Shown here: in pieces, positions 7,209 to 15,833 of the stretch
Position numbering within the stretch: position 1 is the first letter of the stretch
How the letters are laid out: each line of letters opens with the position of its first letter
DNA from: Oscillospiraceae bacterium
Lineage (GTDB): Bacteria; Bacillota; Clostridia; Oscillospirales; Ruminococcaceae
NCBI GenBank assembly: GCA_016281125.1
Contig: JAEEIA010000056.1
Coordinates: 116,070 to 180,069, forward strand
Length of the DNA stretch: 64,000 nucleotides
Direction of reading: 5' to 3'
The notes under the pieces: generated by a model
Told to the model about the DNA's origin: nothing
The model's database searches: none
The model's input: only the letters and a program-made list of their open reading frames with translations
Translations under genes and position numbers: made by a program

Positions 7209-9560
7209 TTATGCCTTAAAGACCATACGGACAAAGTTGTAGATGTGTGCGCAGATGGAATCGTCGCCGTGGTTGCCGCCGTTGACAACATGCCACAGAT
7301 GCGGGACGTTGTTCTTGTCGAAGTTGTTGTGATAGCCCTGCGGTGTGTTCAGACCGACAACACTGTCGTTCGTACCGCCGGTGATCATCACGAGTGCAGG
7401 TGTTTCATCAGGGCTGTTCCACTTCCATGCGCCGGATGCGCCCGGTGCCGGGCAGATCGCGCCGACATAGCCAAACTTGTCGCCGTACTTCATGCCGATC
7501 TGGAGGGACTCTCTGCCGCCCATGGAGAAACCTGTGACAGCGGTGTTCTCTCTGCCGGTTGCGACGCTGAAATTCTCCTCAACCCACGGCATCAGGCTGT
7601 CAACGATGTCATCGACGAAGTTATCGTAGCCCTCATTGGAGCCCGGATCCGCGAAGTCTGTTGCATCGTTCATTGTAGCGCTCGTGAACACGAACGGAAC
7701 AACAACGATCATGTCCTCCGCTTCGCCGTCTGCCCATGCATTGCAGATGATCTCGCGCGTCGGAATCGGCGGGTTGTTGCCGGTGAGGATCATGCGGTCC
7801 TCGTTCTCGAAGAAGCCGTGGAGTACGTAGAGCACCGGATACTGCTTGCTCTCATCGTAGCCGGGCGGGAGCATAACATTGACATTCTTGTTCTTGTTGG
7901 CCTTCTTGGAACGGTACTGATACTTCTTGACCTCGGAGTAGGTCACGCCGTTTCTGCGGCTGGTGGAGCCGTTCTTTTCGCGCTCGACGAGCATTTCCTT
8001 TGCGACCGGCGTATACTCCTCAATGGAGCGCATCTGGCCGACCGGCTTCGGAGGCGGCTCCGGAATTGCAGTTTCCTGCTTGGTCAGATACTTGACGAAC
8101 CAGGTGATGTCGTCCTTGGTGACGTCGCCGTCCTGGGTGACGTCTGCGCCCTTCTTGGCGCCGGATGCGGAGAAGCTGCCCTTGATCATGCCGGCCTTGG
8201 CAAGAGAGAGGTCAACTGCATTGGTGAAGCCGTCGCCGTTGACGTCCGCAACTGCGTACTTTGCAGGCTTCGGACCGGAAATCGTCGTACCTGCCTTGGC
8301 AATGATGATTTCATCGACATAGAAATCGCTGGTGCTGCTTTCGGTTTCAATATAAATCGTGCAGTCGGTTGCACCTGCCGGGATCTCGAAATTCGCGTTG
8401 GCAAGCTGTACCCAGTCGCCCTTCGTCACGGTTTCGGTAGCGATCTTCTTGTAGCTGGTGCTGCCGCTGCTGTATTGCAGCGTAAAGTGGAAGGTATCCG
8501 ATGCAGAACCGCTTGTATACTTGACGGCTGCGCTGAAGCTGTATGTTCCGCCTGCGGAGCATCCGCTCGGGAGCGCATGTGCCGCGCCGTTCCAGCCATC
8601 CGTTCTGCCGGAGCAGAGCAGGGATTTGCTGCCTGCGTAAGCCTCGGAAGCCGTCTTGACGGATGCGCCGCCGCGGCCGGTAAAGTCCTCATCGCCGTTT
8701 TCAAAGGTGTAATGTGCGATGTAGCCGTCCGGATCGGTCGTAGTCTGCGGCGGAGTGGTCGTAACGGGCTCGGTCGTGCCGGGTGTGACGGTGGTGCTGC
8801 CGTTTTTCAGATAATTCTCGACGGTTTCCGCCCAGAAATTACCCATTTTCTTATAGCCGCCGCCGTTCGGGTGGAGCTGGTCGCTGCCGAGATCGGCGGT
8901 GCCGTTCAGGCAGCCGTGAACGTCGGCAAACTTGACGTTCTTGCCCGCCTTGCCGTATTCTTCCGCAACGGATTTCACGGTGCTGTTGTAGTTTGCAACT
9001 CTCTGTGCGTTGCCGCCGTATGCGGTGAACTCCGGAATGGAGCCCATGAAAATCACGCCGCCGGACGGCAGATCGGCAAGCATGTAGTCCACGACCGCAC
9101 GCAGATCGCTGGCGCATGCGTCCATGGAGCGGTTTGCGGTCATGTCATTCGTTCCGATGATCAGCAGGATGATGTCCGGCTGATACTGCTTGACGGCATT
9201 CTTCTGTTTCAGCGTGTTGTACAGGCTGCCGGAGGTACCCTGCTGCTGTGCCCAGCTCGGTTCTTCCTTGATCTGGTAGCCGCTGTAACCCGCATGATTG
9301 TCGTCATACGTGATGCCGTTGGCGCTTGCGCTGTTGGAGCCCTCCGGCCCGACCATATCAATATCGTAGCCGTCCTTTTTCAGCGTGTCATACAGATATT
9401 TTCTGTAACCGCCGTTCTCACCCATGCCGAAGGTAATCGAGTCACCGACCGGCATGATCTTGACGGTACCCGCAGCAGAAACGGCCTGCTCCGGGCCGAA
9501 CCGCGGGATGGCAGCCGCCGCCAGTACGGCAGATGCCAGGAGTGCGCAAAGTTTCTTCAT
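7209..9560 (-). CDS. Secreted two-esterase enzyme: SGNH (CE3-like) - CBM - dockerin - CE1 feruloyl esterase-like
   Basis: 783-residue cellulosomal xylan esterase. Order: signal peptide (1-30); SGNH/GDSL esterase (about 35-255) with GDSITFG, GTND and DQLHPNG as catalytic blocks; Thr/Pro linker; carbohydrate-binding beta-sandwich (about 280-425, CBM4/9/22-like); dockerin with two calcium loops (DVNGDGFTNAVDL and DVTQDGDVTKDDI); linker; CE1-like alpha/beta hydrolase (about 520-783) with nucleophile GFSMGG. One half should remove acetyl groups and the other feruloyl esters from xylan. The central dockerin would dock it on a scaffoldin. The start is the ATG at 9560 (AGGGAGG nine bases before); the TTG two codons upstream is rejected. 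Confidence 0.93.
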   Translation of the reverse strand: MKKLCALLASAVLAAAAIPRFGPEQAVSAAGTVKIMPVGDSITFGMGENGGYRKYLYDTLKKDGYDIDMVGPEGSNSASANGITYDDNHAGYSGYQIKEEPSWAQQQGTSGSLYNTLKQKNAVKQYQPDIILLIIGTNDMTANRSMDACASDLRAVVDYMLADLPSGGVIFMGSIPEFTAYGGNAQRVANYNSTVKSVAEEYGKAGKNVKFADVHGCLNGTADLGSDQLHPNGGGYKKMGNFWAETVENYLKNGSTTVTPGTTEPVTTTPPQTTTDPDGYIAHYTFENGDEDFTGRGGASVKTASEAYAGSKSLLCSGRTDGWNGAAHALPSGCSAGGTYSFSAAVKYTSGSASDTFHFTLQYSSGSTSYKKIATETVTKGDWVQLANANFEIPAGATDCTIYIETESSTSDFYVDEIIIAKAGTTISGPKPAKYAVADVNGDGFTNAVDLSLAKAGMIKGSFSASGAKKGADVTQDGDVTKDDITWFVKYLTKQETAIPEPPPKPVGQMRSIEEYTPVAKEMLVEREKNGSTSRRNGVTYSEVKKYQYRSKKANKNKNVNVMLPPGYDESKQYPVLYVLHGFFENEDRMILTGNNPPIPTREIICNAWADGEAEDMIVVVPFVFTSATMNDATDFADPGSNEGYDNFVDDIVDSLMPWVEENFSVATGRENTAVTGFSMGGRESLQIGMKYGDKFGYVGAICPAPGASGAWKWNSPDETPALVMITGGTNDSVVGLNTPQGYHNNFDKNNVPHLWHVVNGGNHGDDSICAHIYNFVRMVFKA

Positions 9561-9640
9561 GTTCAAATCCTCCCTAAGTTTTGTTTTGCAGAAAACAGTT
9601 TGCTTTTGTTTCCTATTCCCCCGGTAAAGTGAATTATTGT

Positions 9641-9712
9641 CATTCTATCTTATTTTTTTGAATGCCATTCTATCTCTATTTACAGTATAGACAAAAATCG
9701 CGGCATCTGCAA
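9641..9712 (-). promoter_or_regulatory. Promoter of the esterase gene, with a direct repeat downstream
   Basis: On the minus strand TTGCAG (9707-9712), 17 bases, TATACT (9684-9689). Two copies of the plus-strand decamer CATTCTATCT lie at 9641 and 9666, 25 bases apart, within the expected 5' untranslated region and could be a regulator site. The rest of 9561-9858 shows nothing else I can support. Confidence 0.75.
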
Positions 9713-9859
9713 ATCAGAGATTGCGAAAAACGCGCCAATAATTGCGAACAGTTGTACGGTCGTGCGTTGTGATTTTTCACATGATTTCTCTTAAAATGTG
9801 TCTAAACTCCGCATCTGCGTCAAATTCGGGTTGCAGACAAATTTTCCGAAAAAAAGGGC

Positions 9860-9888
9860 TTGACATTTTCAGCCGAATGTGCTATAAT
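9860..9888 (+). promoter_or_regulatory. Promoter of tRNA-Arg
   Basis: Perfect consensus TTGACA (9860-9865), 17 bases, TATAAT (9883-9888), 26 bases before the tRNA. Confidence 0.92.
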
Positions 9889-9914
9889 ATCAGAGTTGAC
9901 GGAAAACGTCAAAT

Positions 9915-9988
9915 GCGCCGGTAGCTCAGCTGGATAGAGTAACTGGCTACGAACCAGTAGGTCGGGGGTTCGAATCCCTTCCGGCGCA
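9915..9988 (+). tRNA. tRNA-Arg (anticodon ACG)
   Basis: 74 bases. Acceptor stem GCGCCGG with CCGGCGC, D-arm GCTC..GAGT, anticodon stem ACTGG/CCAGT with loop CTACGAA (anticodon ACG, read as ICG), T-loop GGTTCGAATCC, discriminator A. The 3' CCA is not encoded. Confidence 0.96.
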
Positions 9989-9992
9989 TCAG

Positions 9993-10028
9993 AAAGCCCA
10001 TGCAGAAAAGCATGGGCTTTTCTTTTTT
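9993..10028 (+). terminator. Terminator of tRNA-Arg
   Basis: Eleven-base-pair stem AAAGCCCATGC with GCATGGGCTTT, then TCTTTTTTT. Confidence 0.93.
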
Positions 10029-10040
10029 TATCTGCCGCAG

Positions 10041-10076
10041 GCAGAATCGCCCCGCAAGATCTGCGGGGCGTTCTGC
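10041..10076. other. Strong GC-rich hairpin without a T-run
   Basis: Nested inverted repeat: GCAGAA/TTCTGC outside and CGCCCCGCA/TGCGGGGCG inside. It sits between the tRNA terminator and the 3' end of the minus-strand anti-sigma gene. Without a T-run it may be an mRNA 3'-end stabiliser or a weak terminator for that gene. Confidence 0.5.
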
Positions 10077-10210
10077 ATCCATATCATCTGAAAGCGAAAA
10101 GAAATTGCAAAGTATCATAGATTCAGCGTATTCGCAGACAGACCGGCACATTCCGTGTCCGGCCTGCCTGCCGGGATCGCCTGTCCCGTTTACCCGTCAT
10201 CCGATTTCCG

Positions 10211-11821
10211 TCATTCCGCAATGCTGATTTTTCCTTTCACGGTGCATGCGTCCGTGACCGGCTTGCTTTCATTCCCGTTCAGCTGCACATCCAGATTCAC
10301 CAGCTCGATGCTGAACTCAAACACATCACCGGCTGCAGCATCTTCCGGAACATCGAAGTAGAATGTCACAAGCGTTCCGTCCTTTGCGAAATTGGGCGAA
10401 GTTCCGGCCACAATGCTGAATCCGATGCCGTGGTACGGATCTGCAAGCTCCGATGCATAATGCAGTCTGTGGACATACGCCGGATCAATCGTAAAATCGG
10501 GAATGCTGCTGTCATCCAGCACAACGCCCAGCTTCGGGCTGCATATGAGCCGGAACCCGCAGTCAATGAAACCGGTATTGTTCCTGATAAACACGCGCAC
10601 CGGAACCTTCCTGTCACCGGCATGTGCCGTCACGGAATCCGCTGCAAATATCATTTTGCTGCCTGCTTCTTCCAGCGTATCATAGCACGCATAAGTCGGC
10701 TTTGCATCCGGGCTGGGGATAATTCCCACCTCATGAAGCAGCCAGTAGATGTCATCCGACAAAACCGGCTGCGCCGGCGCCGGCACTGCGGTATCGCCGA
10801 CCAGAATATCCAGACCGTAGAACGTGAAGTCAATCATCTTTTTGTATTCAATATACCGTTCGTCATCCTCCGTGCTGTACACCGCAATCATCGGAATGTT
10901 CCATTCGTCGCCCGGTGTCAGGGTAACGGTATATCTGCCCGGCGCCTCCGGCACGTCAACCGTAAAGCTGCATACCGTGCTGCCGTCTGCCGGATTCCCG
11001 CCGGAAGCACATAGAAAGCTGAAAAATTCATCCTTCGCATACGCATCCAGATCCGCAGCCGAAGCGTATGCATCACCCGCCGCCATCTGTGTGACCGTCA
11101 TGTGTTCCGCATAGAAGGAAAAGTGCGCTTCGCCGGTTTTGGGAGCATTCTTCACAGTCATTCCGATTCTGAGCTTTTCGCCCGGCTTTGCGCGGTAAAC
11201 ATTGTTTGAGAGGCCGTTCACCGCAGCAGGGATATAGTCCGTCTTGCCGTCCGGCACAAGATTATAGATCAGCCCGGACGGTTCGGTGTACTGCACCTTC
11301 GGTTCCGCCGCAGCTTGTGTTGATTCGTGCGTTGCAGCAGGCTGCTCCGGTTCGGCAGCAGCAGTCGGTTTTGTTCCGGTTTCTTCTTTCTTTCCGGCTG
11401 TGGTTTCTGTCTTCTTTGCCGCAGATGTTTCCGTCTTCTTTGCAGCGGATGTCACTGCCTTTCCCGTGCCGGATCCCGCTGTCACAGCAGCGGCCGTTCC
11501 TTTCACAGATCCCGGCGCTGTCGTACCGGCAACAGAATACAAAGTCGTCACGGCCTCCGCAGCGGGCATTTCTGTCTGCGCCGCGAAGCTCAGCTCGTCG
11601 GACGTATCACTCTCCGCGACTGTGATTGCCGGATCCTTTCTGATAGCGAGCCCGAACAGGATCAGCCCGAAGCAGGCCGCCGCACTCACAGCAACCGCTG
11701 CCGTGCGCATCACGATGCCGCGCGGCTTCTTTTCAGCCGCCGCTGCCGCACGCATTCCGGCTTCTTCCGTGTACTTCCGGTCCACATGCTGAAGTGCATG
11801 AAGCAAATCCTTTTCCGTCAT
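10211..11821 (-). CDS. Anti-sigma factor-like membrane protein with cohesin-like extracellular domains
   Basis: 536 residues. N-terminal cytoplasmic segment (about 1-38, where an ECF partner should bind), one membrane helix (about 39-60), a long Thr/Ala/Lys-rich linker with TSAAKKTE repeats (about 70-170), then two beta-rich regions. The last (about 370-536) reads like a cohesin: DSVTAHAGDRKVPVRVFI, GFRLICSPKLGVVLD and KDGTLVTFYFDVPEDAAAGD match the family's a.pGd.v.vPV, f.l.yDp..l and dG.l..i.F.v.. segments. The first (about 185-340, AKPGEKLRIGMTV) may be a diverged relative. Its ATG overlaps the sigma gene stop (ATGA). Inferred role: transmembrane sensor that frees the sigma factor. Confidence 0.75.
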   Translation of the reverse strand: MTEKDLLHALQHVDRKYTEEAGMRAAAAAEKKPRGIVMRTAAVAVSAAACFGLILFGLAIRKDPAITVAESDTSDELSFAAQTEMPAAEAVTTLYSVAGTTAPGSVKGTAAAVTAGSGTGKAVTSAAKKTETSAAKKTETTAGKKEETGTKPTAAAEPEQPAATHESTQAAAEPKVQYTEPSGLIYNLVPDGKTDYIPAAVNGLSNNVYRAKPGEKLRIGMTVKNAPKTGEAHFSFYAEHMTVTQMAAGDAYASAADLDAYAKDEFFSFLCASGGNPADGSTVCSFTVDVPEAPGRYTVTLTPGDEWNIPMIAVYSTEDDERYIEYKKMIDFTFYGLDILVGDTAVPAPAQPVLSDDIYWLLHEVGIIPSPDAKPTYACYDTLEEAGSKMIFAADSVTAHAGDRKVPVRVFIRNNTGFIDCGFRLICSPKLGVVLDDSSIPDFTIDPAYVHRLHYASELADPYHGIGFSIVAGTSPNFAKDGTLVTFYFDVPEDAAAGDVFEFSIELVNLDVQLNGNESKPVTDACTVKGKISIAE

Positions 11822-12375
11822 AGCCAGCCCTCCTCTTTCAAAAATGTCCTGAGTTTTTTGCGGACACGCATAAGCGTGACCTTCACCTTGCTTTCGGTGA
11901 TTCGGAATTCCTCCGCGATTTCTGAAACCGGCTTGAGATTTGTGTAGCGCTCCACAAAAATCGTTCTGGCGTCAGACGACAGTCCGTCGAGAAAACGCTC
12001 GATCGCTGTGCGCAGCAGCTTGGCATCGACGGTTTCCTCCACAGAGCCCCCCGCAGGCACACAGTACGCCAGCTCATCGAGTGCCGCGTCCTGCTGCCCT
12101 CCGCCGCGCTTCTGCGTCTGTTTTGCAATGACACGGTTCAGCGCACAGTTTCTGACTGTCGCAGAGAGAAAGGCAAACAGGTTCTCAGGCCTTGCAGGCG
12201 GAATCGCATCCCAGACACGCATCCACATATCATTGACCGCTTCTTCAGCATCCTGCGGGCTGCTCAGGATATCGCGTGCAATTTTCATACAGCCTCTTCC
12301 GTATTTTTGATCCGCATATTGAATTGCGCGCTCATCCCGGTTCTGAAACAGTTCTAATATCGCTTCATCTTTCAT
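11818..12375 (-). CDS. ECF-type RNA polymerase sigma factor
   Basis: 185-residue sigma-70 family member with region 2 (SSPQDAEEAVNDMWMRVWDAIP) and region 4 (SDARTIFVERYTNLKPVSEIAEEF then ESKVKVTLMRVRKKL) only, as in ECF factors. The start ATG at 12375 follows AAAAAGGAGGG. It is coupled to the anti-sigma gene by ATGA overlap and lies divergent to the GH43 gene. Related to the second sigma factor at 36906. Targets are not shown by sequence; polysaccharide genes next door are candidates. Confidence 0.93.
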   Translation of the reverse strand: MKDEAILELFQNRDERAIQYADQKYGRGCMKIARDILSSPQDAEEAVNDMWMRVWDAIPPARPENLFAFLSATVRNCALNRVIAKQTQKRGGGQQDAALDELAYCVPAGGSVEETVDAKLLRTAIERFLDGLSSDARTIFVERYTNLKPVSEIAEEFRITESKVKVTLMRVRKKLRTFLKEEGWL

Positions 12376-12532
12376 TGACCTGCCCTCCTTTTTACCTTTC
12401 CTGACTAAAAGACAGGATTTCCCCCCCGCGCGTTACAGGTCTCCTGCATTTTTTCTTTATCATACCACATCTGCCGGAAAACTGCAATGCTCCCCCTGAT
12501 AAAAAAATACAAGAGAAACACAAGAAAAAACA

Positions 12533-12561
12533 TTGCATTTGTTCTGCCGATATGCTATAAT
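12533..12561 (+). promoter_or_regulatory. Promoter of the GH43 gene
   Basis: TTGCAT (12533-12538), 17 bases, TATAAT (12556-12561); the start codon follows 50 bases later. Confidence 0.82.
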
Positions 12562-12610
12562 CAAAAAAAGTGTACCTGCTCTTGCAGGCCTGGGAAAAGG
12601 GGGCTGTTAT

Positions 12611-15559
12611 ATGAAAAAAAGAAACCTGATCACCGCCCTGCTGCTCACTTGCAGCACCGCGCTGCTGCTGCCGGACGCCGCAGCGAATGCCGCTTCACCG
12701 GCGGTCTGCGCACAGTACGCAGATGCTGCAAAAAAGATCGCATTCGGCACGGACTATACCATTATGGTGCGGCTGAGCGGCAAGTTCATCACCGCTGCCG
12801 ATAACGGCAACATCGAGCAGTGGGCGTCCCGCGGCGACAGCGCGCAGAACTGGTTCATCGCGGATGCGGGCGGCGGATATGTCGCGTTTCTCTCCGGCGC
12901 GGATCATACAAAAGCGATCACCGTGGAAAGCGGTGACAGCACGGACGGCAGCAACTTCTCACTTGCGCCGTATACCGGCGCGGAATCGCAGATGTTCAAA
13001 CTGAACCGCACCGACGATGCCTATTACATCACCGCGAAATGCAGCGGCAATGCGGCCATGGACGTCTACGACATCAGCTACGACGACGGCGCGAACATCG
13101 ACCAGTGGGATTACTGGGGCGGCGAGGGACAGAAGTTCTATATCCGTCCGGCGGATAACAAGTATCATTATCTCAAAGGCGACCTCGACTTTGACGGCGT
13201 CCTGACCGCAAAGGATCTGACGCTCCAGAAGCGCGGCATCCTGAGCGGCTTTGACAGGATCATGGCGGGCATTGCGCACTGCGGGGATTATTCCACCGCT
13301 GCAGTTCTGCCGTTGGATCAGGATCCGCCGCAGTCCATCGTCAATCATTCCGATGCCGAAGCAATGCGCGATTATCTGACGGCAAAACGGAACGAATTTT
13401 CCGCATCCACATCCTCGGTCTATTACAGTGAGGGACAGCCAGTCGCGTATCTGTTTGCATACTTCCTCGGCAATGCGCCGGAGCAGGAGCGCCTCTCCTA
13501 CGCAATCAGCCGCGACGGCTATCACTTCACCGCGCTGAACGGCGGAAAAGCCGTCTGGCAGTCGTCCGTCGGTACGGGCTGCATCCGCGATCCGTATATT
13601 TTCAAAGGCGAGGACGGCCTCTGGCATCTGCTCGCAACCGATATGAAATCCTCGCTCGGCTGGAGCAGCAACCGCAATCTGATCAGCGCCAAATCGACCG
13701 ACCTTGTTCACTGGTTCGACGAGTCGCTGATTGAAATTGCAAACAAGTACCCGAACATGCAGGGCTGCGACCGCGCATGGGCACCGCAGGCGATTTACGA
13801 TCCGTACGAGAAATCGTATATGATCTACTTCGCGGCGCGCGTCCCCGGCACCGACGACCGCACAGTCATGTACTATGCATACAGCAAGGATCTGAAAAAG
13901 CTCGATACGGCGCCGAAGCTGCTCTTTGCACCGCAGAACGGCAATGACGCGATTGACTCGGACATCATCTGCGAAAACGGCAAATATTATATGTACTATA
14001 AGAATGAAACCAACAAGCGGATTTATCTTGCGACGGCAGACAAGGCCAGCGGCCCCTACAAGGAAATCAAGCAGGTTTCCGAGGGCAGCCTCGGTGTCGA
14101 AGGCCCGAACATCTACCGGCTCATCGGCAAGAACGAATGGGTGATGATGTCCGATGCCTACGGCGACGGCTACTACGTCATGCAGAAAACGACCGACCTC
14201 GAAAACTTCACGACGGTCAGCCGCAGCGATTACAGCTTTGAAGGATTCACGCCGCGCCATGGCTATGTCATCCGGATCACGCAGGATCAGTACACCGCAC
14301 TGACCGGCGCATTCGGCGGCGGCATCTCCTCCGCAGTCTATAACAGCGGAATGGAGAATGTCATCGTTTCGGCTGCAAAGGGCGATCCGGTGAAGCTGCC
14401 GGAATCGGTTGCGGCGCAGTACAGCGACGGCGGCAGCATGGAACTCCCCGTGCAGTGGGATGCCGATGCAGTTGCAGCGCTCCAAAGCGCATCGCGCGGG
14501 ACGTATACCGTAGAGGGCAAGGTGCTCGCCGCGGACTATAAGAATCCGTTTATTGAGGAACGCGCAGACCCTTTTGTCACGGACGGCGGTGACGGATACT
14601 ATTATTTCACCGCCTCGTATCCGGCATACGGCAGCGCAGACAAGGGCTATGACCGGATCATCCTGCGCCGGAGCAATACCGTTGCGGGGCTGGCCTCCGC
14701 AGAAGAAAAAACGGTCTGGAAAGCGCATGGAAGCGGCATCATGGCAAAGCATATCTGGGCGCCGGAGATGCACAAAATCGGCGGAAAGTGGTATATTTTC
14801 TTCGCCGCAGGCGCAAGCTCAGACGTCTGGGCAATCCGGCCCTATGTGCTGCAATGCGACGGCGATCCGTATACCGGAAGCTGGAGGGAATGCGGCCAGA
14901 TGCAGGCTTCTGCGGGCGATTCCGATTCCTTCACGAGCTTCTCGCTCGATATGACCTATTTTGAGAACAACGGAAAGCATTATGTCATCTGGGCGGAGAT
15001 CAAGGGCGATTCCTCGCTGTTCATGGCGGAAATCAGTCCGGATGAACCGTGGAAGCTGACCTCCAAGCCGATTCTGCTGACCAAGCCGGAGTACGACTGG
15101 GAAAAGGTCAACCACCGCGTCAATGAGGGCGCAGCCGTTCTGAAAACCGGCGGCAAGGTCTATGTATTCTTCTCGGCCTCCGGCACCGGCTCGGAATACT
15201 GCGTCGGCAGAATGGAAGCAGGCGCAAATGCAGATCTCATGGACATCAAAAGCTGGACAAAGCTGAAAACACCCGTGCTCAGCTCCGCGGACGTTCCGGG
15301 CGAATCAGGCCCGGGGCACAATTCCTTCGTCACCGACGAAAACGGCAATCTGCTGATTGTCTATCATGCAAGGCCGTCCGCACACGATTCCAAGTCCTGC
15401 GGCAGCTACGCCTCCGATCCGCTGTACGATCCCTGCCGCCACACGCGCATCCGGCAGGTATACATTGACGCGAACGGCGTGCCGGATATTGCGATGCGGC
15501 CGGAGGATCTTCTGGATCCGCAATATCGCACCGTGACAGCTACAATCTACATTCATTAA
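12611..15559 (+). CDS. Secreted double GH43 enzyme with ricin-type lectin and half dockerin
   Basis: 982-residue exported hemicellulase/arabinanase-like enzyme. Signal peptide (1-27); beta-trefoil CBM13-like domain (about 40-185, repeated QW motifs such as IEQWASRG and IDQWDYWG); a single dockerin calcium repeat (GDLDFDGVLTAKDL, about 192-215); first GH43 propeller (about 265-570) with base D in IRDPYIF, D in DSDIIC and acid E in VEGPNIY; second GH43 (about 640-982) with ADPFVT, SLDMTYF and VNEGAAVL. Both active sites look complete. The lone dockerin repeat may not bind cohesin as usual. The ATG at 12611 is preceded by AAAAGGGGG; the longer in-frame start has no signal-peptide sense. Confidence 0.92.
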   Translation: MKKRNLITALLLTCSTALLLPDAAANAASPAVCAQYADAAKKIAFGTDYTIMVRLSGKFITAADNGNIEQWASRGDSAQNWFIADAGGGYVAFLSGADHTKAITVESGDSTDGSNFSLAPYTGAESQMFKLNRTDDAYYITAKCSGNAAMDVYDISYDDGANIDQWDYWGGEGQKFYIRPADNKYHYLKGDLDFDGVLTAKDLTLQKRGILSGFDRIMAGIAHCGDYSTAAVLPLDQDPPQSIVNHSDAEAMRDYLTAKRNEFSASTSSVYYSEGQPVAYLFAYFLGNAPEQERLSYAISRDGYHFTALNGGKAVWQSSVGTGCIRDPYIFKGEDGLWHLLATDMKSSLGWSSNRNLISAKSTDLVHWFDESLIEIANKYPNMQGCDRAWAPQAIYDPYEKSYMIYFAARVPGTDDRTVMYYAYSKDLKKLDTAPKLLFAPQNGNDAIDSDIICENGKYYMYYKNETNKRIYLATADKASGPYKEIKQVSEGSLGVEGPNIYRLIGKNEWVMMSDAYGDGYYVMQKTTDLENFTTVSRSDYSFEGFTPRHGYVIRITQDQYTALTGAFGGGISSAVYNSGMENVIVSAAKGDPVKLPESVAAQYSDGGSMELPVQWDADAVAALQSASRGTYTVEGKVLAADYKNPFIEERADPFVTDGGDGYYYFTASYPAYGSADKGYDRIILRRSNTVAGLASAEEKTVWKAHGSGIMAKHIWAPEMHKIGGKWYIFFAAGASSDVWAIRPYVLQCDGDPYTGSWRECGQMQASAGDSDSFTSFSLDMTYFENNGKHYVIWAEIKGDSSLFMAEISPDEPWKLTSKPILLTKPEYDWEKVNHRVNEGAAVLKTGGKVYVFFSASGTGSEYCVGRMEAGANADLMDIKSWTKLKTPVLSSADVPGESGPGHNSFVTDENGNLLIVYHARPSAHDSKSCGSYASDPLYDPCRHTRIRQVYIDANGVPDIAMRPEDLLDPQYRTVTATIYIH

Positions 15560-15565
15560 GGAAAT

Positions 15566-15600
15566 CAGCCGGAGAAGCATACATCTCCGGCTGTTTTTTT
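15566..15600 (+). terminator. Terminator of the GH43 gene
   Basis: Ten-base-pair stem CAGCCGGAGA with TCTCCGGCTG followed by seven T. Confidence 0.94.
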
Positions 15601-15664
15601 ATGCTGTTGTATTGTGCGATTGTGGCGAATTGTTTATTATTTGCGGCGATTGCCCAATTATTGC

Positions 15665-15693
15665 TTGACACTGCACGAATTATCAGATAAAAT
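15665..15693 (+). promoter_or_regulatory. Promoter of the GH97 gene
   Basis: TTGACA (15665-15670), 17 bases, TAAAAT (15688-15693). The 140-base leader that follows contains an inverted repeat (AGACAG near 15727 with CTGTCT near 15760), possibly a regulatory hairpin. Confidence 0.8.
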
Positions 15694-15833
15694 AAAGATG
15701 TATATATATGTTTCGGCAAATTTGCACAGACAGCTTTGTACCGCTGCACGCCGTCTGTCTGCCGTGCATATACATTTGGTTTCAAGGGGGAACCATAAAG
15801 CTGCGTCCATAAAAAGAGAGGATGGAATAGGGA

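Noticed and set aside
7245..9632. 795-residue open frame on the plus strand
   Set aside because: Antisense shadow of the esterase gene. It is Val/Cys/Arg-rich, has no ribosome site and shows no domain, whereas the minus strand encodes clear catalytic modules.
12959..14773. 604-residue open frame on the minus strand
   Set aside because: Shadow of the GH43 gene, caused by high GC content and codon bias.
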